From: Blastocladiella emersonii ATCC 22665
Lineage: Eukaryota; Blastocladiomycota; Blastocladiomycetes; Blastocladiales; Blastocladiaceae
Assembly: GCA_025594325.1 (NCBI GenBank)
Contig: JANHCV010000008.1
Coordinates: 1,364,001 to 1,428,000, forward strand
DNA length: 64,000 nucleotides
Direction of reading: 5' to 3'
The number at the start of each line of letters is the position of its first letter. The first letter of the stretch is position 1. Below are positions 19,923 through 30,407 of the stretch, piece by piece. Below the pieces are notes generated by a model. It saw only the letters and a program-made list of their open reading frames with translations, had not been told where the DNA came from and did not search any database. The translations under genes were made by a program, and so were the position numbers.

Positions 19923-22415
19923 TAACGCGCTGAAACGCCGCATAGCGCGAAGCTCGCTCGAGCGCTACCACGACCTTGTGCCGCGCCTGCTCGCCCACCT
20001 CGGCGTGCCGGACGGCGGCGACGTTGCGCTGCCCGTGTCTTTCGATCCAAACGTCTGCATTAGGCTTCGACGCGACTTTCTTGCACTCGATCTGGACGCA
20101 TGCCCGTTGGACGACGTGATCCAGGCGCTCACGAGCGACGCGCTACTCGCGCTCGAGCCCGCCGAGCGCGCGCAGTTTCACGTCGTGCCCGTGGGCTTGT
20201 TCACCGAAACTCTCGTGACACTAGCCTGCGCGCCAGCCGTCGACTTGGCGAGCAGCAGCATAGACTAGTTTGCGCGTTGGATTCTTGATCGGCTGACCGA
20301 CGCGCACGACTTCGTCCTTCTCGTCTGTTCGGGATCCGTGCAAGCGATCTACGTACTCTTCCTCCGCCGCCTCTGTCTTTCAATCCAGTGCGCGGCGCTT
20401 CGCTTCGGCGGCGTGCGCAACGCCGCGGCGACGCAGGCGGTGGACGCCGCGATTGCTGTGCTCGTCGCGAGTCTCTCGAGCAGCGGCGAGCCGTGGACAC
20501 TTGGTCTCATGCAGCGGTTTATGGACTTCGAAGCCGGTTTGGGACCGCGCGAGGCGCCGACGCTTGCGTTTCTGAGCTTTGTTCCGTGGATCTTTGAAGC
20601 GGCGAGCAACGCGGTCGCCGCGTGGCCATCGCTCGCGCTGCATGCTCCAAAGCTTGATTGCGAGGAGATGAGCTCGCGGATCGTGCAAACTCTCCTCACA
20701 CATGTCGCTCGGTCGGCCCACGCGATACAGTCCCTCCCTCCCGAGCTTGCAGCGGAACTTGCCGAGTGGTCGGTCGTCGATAGTAGTGGAGTGGCGCGTC
20801 GCGGTGCCGTTGCTCCACGCTCGTCCTTGGATGCACGCTTGGCGGCACCGACCCGCCAAGAGCTTGAGCCCGTCATGAACGGCTCCTCAACCAGTGATTT
20901 CTCGTGGACGCGAAGGAAATGCCGCCTGGAATCCATGGTTGTTGTTCCCAGCTTGCCGAGCGAAGCGGGACGTAAACGGCGTGGCCAAATCGTTTCGGAC
21001 TCGGACGGCGCAATGCCAAGTCTTCTCTCATTGGTACGCTCCCGCGCTAGTAGTCGTTCGTCACGTTCGCTCGCTGAAAGCGTTAGTGTGTGTGAAGCCC
21101 GAACCCGTTCAACTCGGCACTCCAGAGTCTGAATGCCCGCCACCAGTTGCATCGCCGCGCGCGCAATCTCCGCTCCAAGCTGCCCCGCCGTCGCCAGTCC
21201 CGCTCCTAGCACAATCAAGCGCTCACGACGAGTACGTGCCTCGCGAACAGTGTGACGTACCACCATCCTCCGCGCAATCAGCTCCATGGCCCTCGACGCG
21301 AGCCAGCTGCAGGGCACCGTCGCCGCGACCGCGACCGCGTCCGCCGTGCCGCACTCTGTTATATCCGGCGTGGTCGTGCTGCGCTCTCTCGAATCGCTGC
21401 TTGCCACGGACGTCGTCATGCACGCCGTCACTGAGCTCCTGTGCGGGTTCGCAGACTTGATAGCAATTGATCTCACTCCAGTCCTTTGCCGCCGCCACTC
21501 GCTCGACGAGTACAAGGTCCTGTGGGCCGCCGTTTCGAACGAAGAAGCGCTTTCTCACCCGCTCGCCATCATCGCGTCACCCTCCCGCGCCATCGCGAAA
21601 GCGCAGCGGAATATGGTCCTCCTAGCGTGCGTCGCCGACCACCTGCCCGCCGCGCTCGGCACCGCCGCCAGCACTGCCGTCGCCGCGGGCACCGACCGGC
21701 TACACGTCATGGTCGCCTTCGACCGCCTCAACCGGCCCGAGTGGACGCGCTGCATTGACTGGTTCGCCCGCGCCATGTCGTGCCCCCGCATCCGCGACCT
21801 CGGGTCGGGCACAGACAACGTCCCGAAACGCCTGCTCTGCCGGCTACACGCCGCGCTCAAAGCACACCCGCTCGACCCGTTCCTCCCGTCGCTCGCGTCC
21901 CCCGCGGCGTTAAGGACACACCCGCCGCTGCGCCCGTTCGTCTTCGACGCTCAGGTGTGCCACCTGGTGAGCCGCGCCGCGGCTACAATGGCGGTCGCGG
22001 ACCCAGGGTATCGCGGCCACCTGGTCCGCCGGGTCGAAGAAATCGCGCGCGCGGGGGATCTCACGGCGGGGTCCGCGCGTACTTCGGGTTCGCGTGCGCG
22101 TATCTCCCGTCGCGCGCCAGACTGGTCGCATCGGCTGCGGTGGCGGACGGTTACGCGCTGGAAGGCGCCGAGGAGACTGTTCGTATTGCTATCCCGTGAC
22201 TCGAGCAGCAGCAGCAAACAGACGCCACGGCTCCCGCGTGCCCCGAGCCCGCGCAGCGGCTACACTTCCACAGGGCGCGCGACCGGCCAAGGGAATGGGA
22301 ATCGGTCCTCATCAGGCTGCCGGGCTGGGACGAGTTCAAGCGCAAGCACGCGGCCGCGCTTGACACGGTTGCGCGGCGCGAGCGGAGCGCGCGCGAGCGG
22401 GAACGGCGCGTCTGA
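19897..22415 (+). pseudogene. family C protein, copy C1 (unknown two-part protein)
   Basis: It starts MQRAVYVDNNALKRR. Part 1 contains HLGVPDGGDVALPVSFDP, ALTSDALLALEPAERAQF and WILDRLTDAHDFVLL. An intron-like GTACGC segment near 21033 follows, then part 2 (ALDASQLQGT, LLCGFADL, CVADHLPAALG, GTDRLHVMVAFDRLNRPEW) and a tail ending GWDEFKRKHAAALDTVA. Lesions are a TAG at 20266-20268, a frameshift near 21255, a frameshift near 22070 and a TGA at 22197-22199. Compared with C2 the layout is otherwise complete. I recognise no known domain. The family is specific to this array as far as I can see, and function is unknown. Confidence 0.6.
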
Positions 22416-22483
22416 ACACGAGTGAAGGTTTTGAGAGACCAGCTTGCTTGCGGGAGAGCATCGGTTCCGGGCGTGAGGGACGC

Positions 22484-22509
22484 GAGACGCGACGAACCAC
22501 CACGCGATC
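22484..22509 (+). promoter_or_regulatory. degenerate composite element upstream of C2
   Basis: GAGACGCGACGAACCACCACGCGATC keeps both halves with substitutions. It lies about 120-140 bases upstream of 22627. Confidence 0.35.
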
Positions 22510-22592
22510 GGTGCGGCGAGAGGAACCGGCGTGGCGCCGCCTCTTCCCACGCGAACCCGCGAGCAGGACAGCTCCCCTCGAACCACCCCACC

Positions 22593-22646
22593 ATGGATCC
22601 CTTGGATGAATTGAGTATGCAACTTGATGCAACACGCTGTTTATGA
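22593..22646 (+). other. upstream ORF overlapping the C2 start
   Basis: A 17-codon frame (MDPLDELSMQLDATRCL) has its stop codon 20 bases inside the main frame (ATG at 22627). Position and terminal ATRCL are shared with C1. Confidence 0.4.
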
Positions 22647-25255
22647 CACAACTGACCGATGCACGATCCACGGTTCAGCGCAACGCGGGCTCGCGCAGTG
22701 TCGCGCCGTCGTAGAGCAGCTTATTGCGCACCTAGACGTGCCCGCTGACGGAGACTTTGGGCTCCCTGTTTCTTGCGATCCATGTGTGCGCATCAATCTC
22801 CGCGGCGACTTTCTGCCTCTCACACTTGCGTGCAGCCCTTCCGACGCTGTTGTGCAAGCCCTTGTGAGCGACGCGCTTCTTGCACTTGTCGCCGCTGAAC
22901 GCGCTCGGTTCCTTGTCGTCCCGGTCAGCGTTGTATCGGATGCTTTTCGAGACTTTCACAGCGCGTCGCCCGCACTCTCAACTAGCGACAAGGATCCAGC
23001 CGATTGGGAGCCGGCGAAGCGCCGTCTGTTCGACACGCTGCAGCCTTGGATTCTAGACCGCCTTATGGACTCGCACGAATTTGTCCTACTGCCTTGCTCA
23101 AATCCTATCAACGTGCTCTACGTGTTGTGTCTGCAGCGTGTGGGCCCCGCAACTCGCTGCACCATCCTTCGCATGGGCGGCATCCAGCAACGCCCGCTGC
23201 TCAAGATCTTGGATTCAGCGGTCGTCGAGTTCGCGACGCGGCCGCGTGACGGACTCTTCGAGCGAGCCGCTTGCGCGTTGCAGGTTTGCTCCGAAGTGTC
23301 TCATCTCTTTGCGGACCACATCGGACTGCTCATTTTCCTCCTTGTGGTGACGCAGTTCTTCAACGCTGCCATCCGCATTAACATGCATTCCACTTCTTCT
23401 GATCCGCACAATCTGCTTGCGTGGGAATATCCTGAATGAGACAATTTGATGCGGATGCCGCTTTAAGTCACGCTTACGCTGCTCCGCTACCTCGCCCAGT
23501 CGGCCGAGAACCTTCGCCCTCTGCCGCCCGCTCTTGCTGACGAAATCGAACGACTTGCCACTGAGCACGCGCCACGGCCGCCCATTCTTGCCTCGAATTC
23601 AACCGACTCCGCATCCCTCCCCGCCTTGCTCAACGCGCCGACCCGGGCCGAGGCCGACGCCGTCGCTTTAGCGGCGTTGGCCTCGTCGCTGGCGCGGAAG
23701 CAGGAGCTTGCGCGCCTCGGCTCTGAGCGATGCGACCTCGCATCCGCGGGCGACGCGAGACCCAGCAAGCAGATGCGGCTTGCTGGGGATGATGAAGCGA
23801 GTGCAGAGCCACGTCCCGTTGTACGCCATTACACTCGTTTGCCCCTGACCTGCCGCTGACAACGGAACACCTGTGTAGACTGATCGGTCAGACTTAGACG
23901 ATTCCAACGGGTTTGCTTTGGACGCTGATCCGACTCTTCGACCCAGCCCCTCTTCGCCTTCCCACCTCACTTCGCCGCCCACGCCAGCACCGTCGGCAGC
24001 GATTTCGAGTGACGATCATCACTTTGGCCCGTCCGATTCACCTGCCGACGGGTACACGCCGCGTGAAAAGTGCGACTCTGCCACGATGACTCGCGCGGTC
24101 AATTCCGTCACCCTTGATGCCAGCAAGCTGATCGGCGACACTGTACCACGCAACCTCGTCTTTAATCTGGTTATTTTGCGCTCGCTCGGATCCTTGCTTG
24201 AGTCTGAATCCGCGAAACACGATCTCATCGAGTTCCTGCGCGGTTTCGCGGACTCGGATGCCTACGATTTCTTACCGCTCTTTCGCCGCCGTCACACGCT
24301 AATCGAGTACAAGACTTACTGGGCCAACCTTCGTTCCGCTCTAGACAGCTCGCTGTCCCATCCATGCACCTCACGCACGCCGGTGTTTGACAAACTTGCT
24401 CTCGCACAGCGGATGTTTGTCGTGCTCGCGTGTGTCGCTGACCACCTTCACGACGCGCTTGGAACGGCCAGCATCGACGTCCCTGCGGGTGTTGACCGGC
24501 TGCACATCATTGCCGCCGTGAGCCGCCTCGAGAAACCCAAGTGGAATCGGTGCATCGAGTGGTTTGTGAGCCACTTTCCAGCGTCAGAGCTACGCGACCT
24601 CGTCAAAAACCGGAAAGCAAGCGCCTGCCGCGCACTCTTGCGGCTCCGCGCGGCGATCGAGTCGCATCCGCTTGACGCCTTCATCCAGTCGCTGTGGTCG
24701 AACGAGTGCCTCGCCGTATATCCTGGGATTCGGCCAACCGCCGTTGATCCGTGCGAATGCCAGCTCGCGAGCCGGGCGGCGACTGCCGCGGTGCTCGCGG
24801 ACCCAGACTACCGCCAGCACGTGGTTAACAGGATTGAGGCGGTCGCGCGCGCAGAGGGAATCGCGCCTGTGGTCCGCGCTTACCTCGTCATTGCTTGCGC
24901 GTACCTCTCGTCCAATGCCAAGCTTGTTGCGTCCCCTGTCCATCCTGATGGGCGGTCGGACTTTGCTCTGGTTTGCGCCGATCGACCGGTGCGCATCGCT
25001 GTGCCTGGCTTCGAGCAGGAGCCAAGCGATGCAACCGTGTACACGAGCAACGGGCGTTGGACGGCCATGGCGGCGCTCGCGTCGGGAGACGTGGAGGACG
25101 AGATTCTTGCCCGCACGCTTCGCGTGATGCGAAACTTCAACCTGCCCAAGGACGCGCTGCCCATTGGACTTCCCGGCTGGGACGAGTTCAAGCGCAAACA
25201 TGCTGCAGCACTGGACACGATTGCGCGTGGCGAGCCACAGGCATGGCACGGCTGA
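22627..25255 (+). pseudogene. family C protein, copy C2
   Basis: The best preserved full-length C copy. It starts MQHAVYDTTDRC. Part 1 runs to 23820, is followed by a 58-base phase-0 intron (23821-23878, GTACGC to TAG), and part 2 runs to 25255. Part 2 is fully open: DGYTPREKCDSATMTRAVNS, FLRGFADSDAYDFLPLFRRR, CVADHLHDALG, AGVDRLHIIAAVSRLEKPKW, ending GLPGWDEFKRKHAAALDT. Part 1 has two in-frame stops close together, TGA at 23437-23439 and TAA at 23464-23466, with the family frame resuming (LTLLRYLAQSAENLRPLPPA). A second unrecognised intron there is possible but C1 and C3 do not need one. No known domain was identified. Confidence 0.6.
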
Positions 25256-25580
25256 GATTGTTCCTTTAATAAACGGGACCCGGTGGTTAGAATTCCTTTC
25301 CCGCGTCTTGGCGAGCAACGAGTCGAGGGCTAAAGCCCTCTATTTTTGCCTAGCCGACGCGCGCCCTTGGGATCTGACGTGTCTCCCTGGCCCACGTGCG
25401 TCACGCACGTGTTTCACGCGTTTCACGGGATATATCCAACGCGTCCGAGTCTCCCACCACCAAGCTCTCTCGCCTGCAGTCAATCGCGATAGTAACAAAA
25501 GAAATCAAATATTGTGAATGAGAGGACAGCAACAACAAAGGAGGGAAAAGGAGGAAGTGTAGAGAGGAACACGACGTCGT
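25256..25580 (+). other. C2 3' flank with hairpin
   Basis: About 325 bases with no gene. A perfect palindromic hairpin GAGGGCTAAAGCCCTC lies at 25325-25340. The same hairpin in inverted orientation is at 30124-30139, beyond the helicase relic. Confidence 0.5.
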
Positions 25581-26387
25581 TCAGTTAACTGAACGGCGGC
25601 CACCGCCACGGCCGCGGCGACGCTTGGGCATCGCCTCAAACTCGTCCTCGTTGCAGCCGCCCTCCTCGGCGGCCATGGCGGCCGTGCGCTTGGGCGCGTC
25701 AGCGGGAACGGCCGTGGCCGACGCGACCTCGCGATCCGTCGTGCCCGCCTCCTCAATGATGGGCGCCGCGAGCGCGACTGTCGCACTTGAAGTCGACGAC
25801 GACGACGACGACGCGGCCAATGAGCCGACCGGCGGCCCGGCGGGCTGTACGGCGGTCGAGAGCTTCGAGGTCGATGACGACGAGGCGACGGTCGCGTCGA
25901 CCTGCAAAATGGCGGGCTGCACGGCGGTCGACGACGACGACGACGCGTTGGTGATCTGCGGTGCGGCGGTCTGCACGGCCGTCGTCGAGGAGGACGACGA
26001 GGCGACGCCGTCGTTGAGCTCGCGCAGGATCCCCGCCATGCGCGTCGAGAACTCGGGGTCCGAGTCGCCCTCCCCGTTGGACACGTCAAACACGAACCGC
26101 GGCTGGCGCACGGGCGAGGACAGCGTCAGCCCCGACAGCTGCGTGGCCGGGGTTGGCGGGATGCACTCCTGCGGGCGGGCGCCGTACGGGTTGCTGCGGC
26201 CCGCGGGACCGCCGTGATGGTGCGCCGGCGGCGGCAGAGCGGGCGCTGACGACGAGCCCGCGGGACCACCGTGATGGTGATGGTGGGCCGGCGGCGGGAC
26301 GGCGGGCGCCGACGACGAGGAAGAGGGGGTGGAGGGCGGGTTGAAGTGCGAGGCCGGCGGGGGCATGGCGGGCGCCGTGGGCGCCAA
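25581..26387 (-). CDS. low-complexity Pro/Ala/Ser-rich protein (268 aa)
   Basis: The frame opens at 26387 (MAPTAPAMPPPASHFNPPS), runs through His/Pro-rich blocks (PPAHHHHHGGPAG, PPAHHHGGPAG) and three Ser-rich repeats containing TAVQPA/TAVQTA, and ends with a basic KRRRGRGGGRR tail that could bind nucleic acid. It lies head-to-head with the helicase relic that starts near 26436. GC-rich open frames can arise by chance on the antisense strand, but here no plausible gene opposes it. Function unknown; it may be part of the same mobile unit as the helicase. Confidence 0.4.
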   Translation of the reverse strand: MAPTAPAMPPPASHFNPPSTPSSSSSAPAVPPPAHHHHHGGPAGSSSAPALPPPAHHHGGPAGRSNPYGARPQECIPPTPATQLSGLTLSSPVRQPRFVFDVSNGEGDSDPEFSTRMAGILRELNDGVASSSSSTTAVQTAAPQITNASSSSSTAVQPAILQVDATVASSSSTSKLSTAVQPAGPPVGSLAASSSSSSTSSATVALAAPIIEEAGTTDREVASATAVPADAPKRTAAMAAEEGGCNEDEFEAMPKRRRGRGGGRRSVN

Positions 26388-26435
26388 AGGCGGCGGCGCC
26401 GGCTTGGTGATCTGTTGCTGCTACTGCGGCTGCAC

Positions 26436-29400
26436 CTGCGCAATGAAGTCACACGGCGGCCGCCGGAATCTTCTCGCGCAAGTTCGCGCCGCTGCTGCTG
26501 TACCAGGCGATGCGGTGGCTCGACCTCGCGGGCGTCGCTGCTGGCGAGGTGACCGAGCAGGATGTCGAGTGCATCGCGAGCACCATCAGCGTCGACAGCA
26601 AGCCGATGCTCAATGTCGCGCTGCACAACTACGTGTTCCGCCCGCCCGAGCTCGAGAACCTGTCGTGGTACGAGTTTATCTCCTCGTGGTCGCGCGTCAA
26701 CATGCCGCCGAAAATGCGCGAGGTCCTCGCCAACGGCGGGCGCGTCGTGCCCGCGCAAGCAGAACTCGGACCAGCTGCCGACATGCCGCCCGGCACGAGG
26801 CTGTCCTTCATGGCCGACCACCCGCTGGCCAAGACGCACGAGCTGCGCAAGAACATCGTCGAGGTCGTGCCCAAAATCGCCGGCCCGCACATGCCCGACC
26901 CGCGCAAGTTTTGGGGACGTGCCCGGGTCTGAGGAAAAGTACTCGCGCATGGCGCTGCTGCTGCTCCGCCATTTCCGCGTCTCGAGTGGCATTCTCGACG
27001 AGAACGGCTCGGCGATCGCCAAGTTCAAGGCGTTCAAGGAGGGCCTCCAACCCGGCGACCCTGCGCTCAACCACCTCGAGTACGCCCAGGAGTACTACTT
27101 CAGTCTCGACGGTGCGCGCGCGTACCGTGAGTGCCGCGATCGCGAGAGCGCCGAGCTCTCGGCCAGGCTGTTGCAGGAGAAGCGCGGCGAGCTGATCGTT
27201 CGATCTCGCGACGGCGACCGCAACGCGTCAAGCTCGCGCGCCAAGGCGACCGCCAACGAGGACCCGACTGCAGAATGGACCATGTTCACTCAGTTGCAGC
27301 AGGACATTGCCCTCGATCCGGTCATTGCCGACAACGCCATGAACGGTGCTGGCGCCAAGGTCGCGCCCACCGTTAGCGAGCAGAACTTCAAGCTGGTGAT
27401 CGACGCGCTGGTCCCTGGTGCTGCGGCAGACCTGGTCGACCACCTGCGCCTCCCTCCAGTGCGCCCGTTCGACGTCAAGGCGGCCGTCCCACCGACGACG
27501 CTCAAGGAGCCCATCTCGGCGAACACGCTGAAAGCATTCCTGGCGCAGCACCGCAGCGCCGCATCTGCAGCGCCGGCCGCAGCTGGAACCGCTCCTGTCG
27601 CTCCGCAAGGCGGGCAGTCGCCGCTCATCGGCGCGTCAACCACGGCAGACGCTGCTGCCGAGTCGCAGATCGGCGTCGATCCCGAAAACGTTGTTGAGGA
27701 CGGTCCAGAAGCACCAAAAGTACCCGCCGCCGACTTTTGGCGCGATACCTTCGCCGCGAGATCAACGGAATCTGCAGCGAAGCGCAAGCGGTTCCTCGTC
27801 ATGAAGACTGCAGACTCGCTCAACAATTTTGACCACGCGACTCGCGGCAAGGAGTGGACGGAGGCGGAGCAGCGCACCAAGCACACACCCGCGTACGCGA
27901 GCCTCGCGCAGGTTTCGCTCAAGTTCAACCTGAACAAGGAGCAGCACCGCGCGTTCGTGCTCTTCCTCATGCCGCTCATCGCCACGTTCATTGGCGGCGA
28001 CAGCGGTGTCGCCGAGGCCGCCGCGTCATCGGATCCAGGCGCCCTCGCGTCGGGCCGCGACCGGCCAAACGCACCAGCTCTCGCCTCGCTTCCGCCCATG
28101 AGCAAGGATCGCTCGCCGATCATTCTCACAGGCTCAGGCGGCACGGGCGGCACGGGCAAGTCGCGCGTCATTGACGCGATACGGTACTTTCTCGCGTCCT
28201 GGAACCGCGAAAAGTGCATGATGGTCTTGGCCATGACGGGCATCGCGGCCGCCAACATTGGCGGTACCACCATCCACGCCGCGTTCCAGCTCTCGCTCAA
28301 GGGGGAGAGTCTCAGCCCCGACATCAAGCGCCTCCGCACCGACTCTGCTGTCGCCAGCGCGTGGCAAGGACGTCACGCCGTGATAATCGACGAGTTCTCC
28401 ATGTGCGACCCGCAGGTGCTCGGACGGGTCAACGCGAGCCTTCGCGACCTGCGTCGGTGCGACGAGCCGTTTGGCGGCTGCATCGTCATGCTCGCCGGCG
28501 ACCATTTGCAGCTTCCACCAGTGAACGGCACGGCGCTGTTCCAGCTACCCGAGGTGCTCGACGATGCGCCAGACTCGTTCTTCGAGCGGCTGCTCGCGTA
28601 CGACACCACGGGCGCGAAAAAAAAGCACTCGGGCCAGCTCGCGGACTGGCGCGCCCGACGTGTCGTTCGACTCGTGCGCAGCAACCGGTTCGTCAACGAC
28701 CCATCATGGGGCAGGTGTCTCGACGCGTTCCGCCTTGACAAGGCCCCGACGAGCTGCGCCGCCTGCTCGACTCGCGCACGACCGCTCGCCTGCGCCAGCT
28801 GAGCGACGACCAGGGCAACAACGAGCTCAAGAAGTCCTCCAGACGCGCGGGCTCACAGTCATTACGCCCGACAACTACACGCGTCACACCTTCAACCTGC
28901 TGTACACGCGGCTCGCCGCTGCGGACCCAGAACGCGTCGCGTTTCAGATCAAGGCCAGCATCACGCGCAAGAAGGAGCGAAACGGCGCAACCGTCCGCCT
29001 CCCGATTGGCGAAAGGGACCTGTTCCGTCTCGCCGAGGAGTCCGACTCGATCACTCGTTTGCCAACCATCCTCGAGGTCTTTGTCGGCATGGAAGTGCGC
29101 GTCAAGGTCAACCAGTGCGTCGAGAAGGGGTGCGCGAATGGCGCTATCGGCGTCATGCACCACATCGACTGGTTTCCGGGCACGACGTTTACCGAGACCG
29201 GCTCGCGCATGTACCGCCCATCGCGGGAGCCACATACTGTGTGGATCGACCTGCCCGACGCGCCGCCTGGCCCTTGGTTTCCTGGAATGCCGGCCGATTG
29301 GCCAGACACGGTCATCCCGCTCGCCATGCACTCGGACGACTTTCTTTACAAGGAGGGCGGTATGACGTCGCGCGAGCGAACCGAACTCAAGAAACCCGAG

Positions 29401-29976
29401 TCCAGCGCACTGTGCGCCAAGATGGTCAAGAACTTCGATACTCACGAGCAGTACAAGGACCACGAAAAGGTCAAGATCAAGCAGTTCCCAATCGTGCCCG
29501 CCTTTGCGATGACGGTGCACGGGGTCCAAGGCGTGACCAAGAACGCCATCATCTTGACGGATCCGTGCCCAGCTGGCTCGTCTGGATCGATCAACGGGTC
29601 GTCGCTGTACGTTGCGCTCTCGCAGCTCCGCCAGAGCGCGTTTCTGTGGGTCCTCCATCCGATCCCGGACGGCGTGTACGACGTCATGGTCCCTGATCCG
29701 CGGGCCGTGGCCGAAGACTTGCGGCTCCAGGCGCTAGACGTGTTGACTGAGGGCGCGTTCGCTCACGGACAAACCGTTACGCAAAACCACCCACGAGTCG
29801 CAGAGCTCTTCTGTCACGCGATGCAAGAGCATCGCCAGATCAAGAGCGACAAGGAGGAGAAGCAGAAGGCCCGCGAACGAGAGTACTCAAGGCGGTATCG
29901 CGAGCGTAGGCGCGAGCAGAAGCGCGCTCCAGAATTGCATGAGCAGCGGCGGAGCAAGAGGCTTCGCGATAGATAG
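26436..29976 (+). pseudogene. Helitron/PIF1-like helicase, frameshifted
   Basis: The first in-frame ATG is 26510 (MRWLDLAGV). The N-terminal part (LHNYVFRPPELENLSWYEF, HPLAKTHELRKNIVEVVPKI) resembles the segment preceding the helicase in Helitron proteins. The helicase has Walker A GGTGGTGKS, motif Ia GIAAANIGGTTIHAAF, Walker B IIDEFSM, GDHLQLPPV, LVRSNRF, and near the end VHGVQGVTKNAI and YVALSQLRQ. Three frameshifts break it, near 26915, 28748 and 28838. Each is a single-base event, since family motifs resume in the next frame. No HUH/Rep motif was found upstream, so the element is 5'-incomplete or the Rep part is lost. It ends in a basic tail. DNA-unwinding activity is expected of the family, but not of this copy. 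Confidence 0.7.
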
Positions 29977-30323
29977 TGTAAGATTTCATTTGTAGTGTTA
30001 TAAAGTATACTTAGTTGCTTTCAATTACTTTGGTGTGTGATGGGAACAGAGATGCGACTCCATAATGACGCGCGACTGTCAGCGGTACAAAACCTCCCGC
30101 GTGTGCCGTGCTCCAACGTGGCGGAGGGCTTTAGCCCTCGATTGAAGACCAGACGCGAAGCGTCTAGGTGGTTCAAGTAAAATCCTATCTGCGTGTCCCG
30201 AAGAATAACGAAGAGAAATGCGAGACCCGAGACGCGACGCGATATCACGCCAGGTCCACGTGATGCTGGTGAGGTCGCGAAGCGACGCGTCCTCGCGTGT
30301 GTCGCTCGTCCCCCTCCTCGACC
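29977..30323 (+). other. helicase 3' flank and D1 promoter region
   Basis: About 345 bases. They hold the hairpin GAGGGCTTTAGCCCTC (30124-30139), a second short hairpin AGACGC-gaa-GCGTCT (30151-30165) whose right arm overlaps CTAG (30164-30167), and a composite element at 30231-30265. Hairpin plus CTAG is the style of a Helitron 3' terminus. Confidence 0.4.
30231..30265 (+). promoter_or_regulatory. composite element upstream of D1
   Basis: GACGCGACGCGATATCACGCC, followed by CCACGTGATG. Both halves are recognisable with the usual polarity. It lies about 145-175 bases upstream of the D1 ATG. Confidence 0.45.
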
Positions 30324-30362
30324 ATGAATAGACAATCCATGGAGCTCAACTTGTGCATGTAA
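30324..30362 (+). other. upstream ORF before D1
   Basis: A 12-codon frame (MNRQSMELNLCM) lies where C1 and C2 have their overlapping uORFs. Here it ends before the main ATG at 30408. Confidence 0.3.
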
Positions 30363-30407
30363 CTAGATGCAATCGCCATTTCGGTTGACATTTGACAGTC
30401 CGCCACT

